From a bacterium (lineage in GTDB: Bacteria; Vulcanimicrobiota; Vulcanimicrobiia; Vulcanimicrobiales; Vulcanimicrobiaceae), in the NCBI GenBank assembly GCA_021807065.1, contig JAKAPO010000158.1, positions 1 to 6,133 of the forward strand: a stretch of DNA of 6,133 nt. Reading direction: 5' to 3'. Of the stretch, positions 5,829-6,133 are shown in pieces. Numbering within the stretch: the first letter of the stretch is position 1; the number at the start of each line of letters is the position of its first letter. Under the pieces are notes generated by a model. That model was given only the letters and a program-made list of their open reading frames with translations, had not been told where the DNA came from and ran no database searches. A program made the translations under genes and the position numbers.

Positions 5829-6110
5829 ATGCCGTACGCTCTCGCCATGCTAGAACTCGATGTCCGGGTACTGCCGCCACCCAAGAAACACGTGACGATT
5901 CACGATATGCTCGAAGCGCTCTCCCCTGGTGAAGCTTTGCGCATCACCAACGACCACGACCCCCGGCCGTTGCGTTTCGAACTGGATCACGACCCCCCGA
6001 ACCGCTCCCGGTTTGACTACCTCGAGTCGGGTCCGCAAACGTGGGTCGTAGATATCGTCCGCGTCGCACCGATGTCCGACGTGCATGATGAGGAGGTGAA
6101 CCTAGGATGA
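5829..6110 (+). CDS. DUF2249 domain protein
   Basis: A 93-residue protein, almost entirely one DUF2249 domain. Recognisable family blocks are ELDVRVLPPPKKH (residues 9-21), LSPGEALRITNDHDPRPL (31-48) and YLESGPQTWVVDI (64-76). The function of the family is not established. From general knowledge its genes often occur next to or fused with hemerythrin-like domains and near nitrogen-oxide or respiratory genes, which would fit this neighbourhood. Two starts are possible: ATG 5829 (a weak AGGCGAG directly before it) and ATG 5847 (no Shine-Dalgarno, but closer to where the domain begins). Its TGA overlaps the start of the next gene as ATGA, so the two are coupled. Confidence 0.85.
   Translation: MPYALAMLELDVRVLPPPKKHVTIHDMLEALSPGEALRITNDHDPRPLRFELDHDPPNRSRFDYLESGPQTWVVDIVRVAPMSDVHDEEVNLG
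6091..6096 (+). promoter_or_regulatory. Ribosome binding site for the gene starting at 6107
   Basis: AGGAGG lies inside the end of the DUF2249 gene, 10 bases before the ATG at 6107. It marks the short frame at the window edge as a real gene start. Confidence 0.65.
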
Positions 6111-6133
6111 CCAAGATCGCGATCAAACGCGCA
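6107..6133 (+). CDS. Unidentified gene, first nine codons only
   Basis: The frame MTKIAIKRA runs to the window edge without a stop. Its ATG overlaps the DUF2249 stop (ATGA) and has a good Shine-Dalgarno at 6091-6096, so a translationally coupled gene is likely. Nine residues are too few to name a family. Confidence 0.6.

Noticed and set aside
5642..5932. ORF starting in an ATGA overlap with the reductase stop
   Set aside because: The overlap looks tempting, but the frame contains the hairpin, turns Arg/Ser-rich and runs out of frame through the DUF2249 gene.

Overview
The window looks like bacterial chromosome from a GC-rich (roughly 60 % by eye), respiring organism. Genes are tightly packed with ATGA/GTGA stop-start overlaps and mostly good Shine-Dalgarno sites. 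I cannot name the taxon. The proteins do not look like those of a familiar model group, and an under-sampled phylum is possible, but that is a guess.

Layout. (1) Bases 1-110 are the right end of an insertion sequence: the C-terminus of an IS5-like transposase on the plus strand, ending at a CTAG that also supplies the stop codon of the next gene. (2) Bases 111-2815, minus strand, hold a compact four-gene unit. Read 5' to 3' it is a 7Fe ferredoxin, a CuA-containing subunit II, a heme-copper oxidase subunit I, and a small five-helix membrane protein with CtaG-like histidine pairs. The last three genes are joined by 4-bp ATGA overlaps. (3) Bases 2951-3905, minus strand, hold an AhpD/carboxymuconolactone-decarboxylase-like protein and an OsmC-like protein, both thiol peroxidase-type folds with their reactive cysteines intact. 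(4) A divergent control region (3906-4179) carries a good sigma70-like promoter for the plus strand. (5) Bases 4180-5645, plus strand, hold a CDGSH iron-sulfur protein overlapped by GTGA with a BphA4/rubredoxin-reductase-type FAD/NAD(P)H reductase. A strong hairpin follows. (6) Bases 5829-6133 hold a DUF2249 protein, overlapped by ATGA with the start of a gene that runs off the window.

The most interesting point is in subunit I. All six metal-ligand histidines of a heme-copper oxidase are present (H57, H241, H290, H291, H378, H380), but the HxxxY active-site tyrosine of A- and B-type oxidases is Asn245 (H241-T-F-A-N245). The cbb3-type replacement tyrosine is not seen either. Loss of this tyrosine is the hallmark of superfamily members that reduce NO rather than O2. 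With an intact CuA subunit, this would be a CuA-type NO reductase (sNOR-like) candidate rather than a ba3 oxidase.

A joint reading, which is inference: the locus may be a nitric oxide/peroxide defence and respiration island. It combines a possible NO reductase, two thiol peroxidase-type proteins, a ferredoxin, a CDGSH protein with its own NAD(P)H reductase, and a DUF2249 protein. No CRISPR array, tRNA or rRNA was seen.
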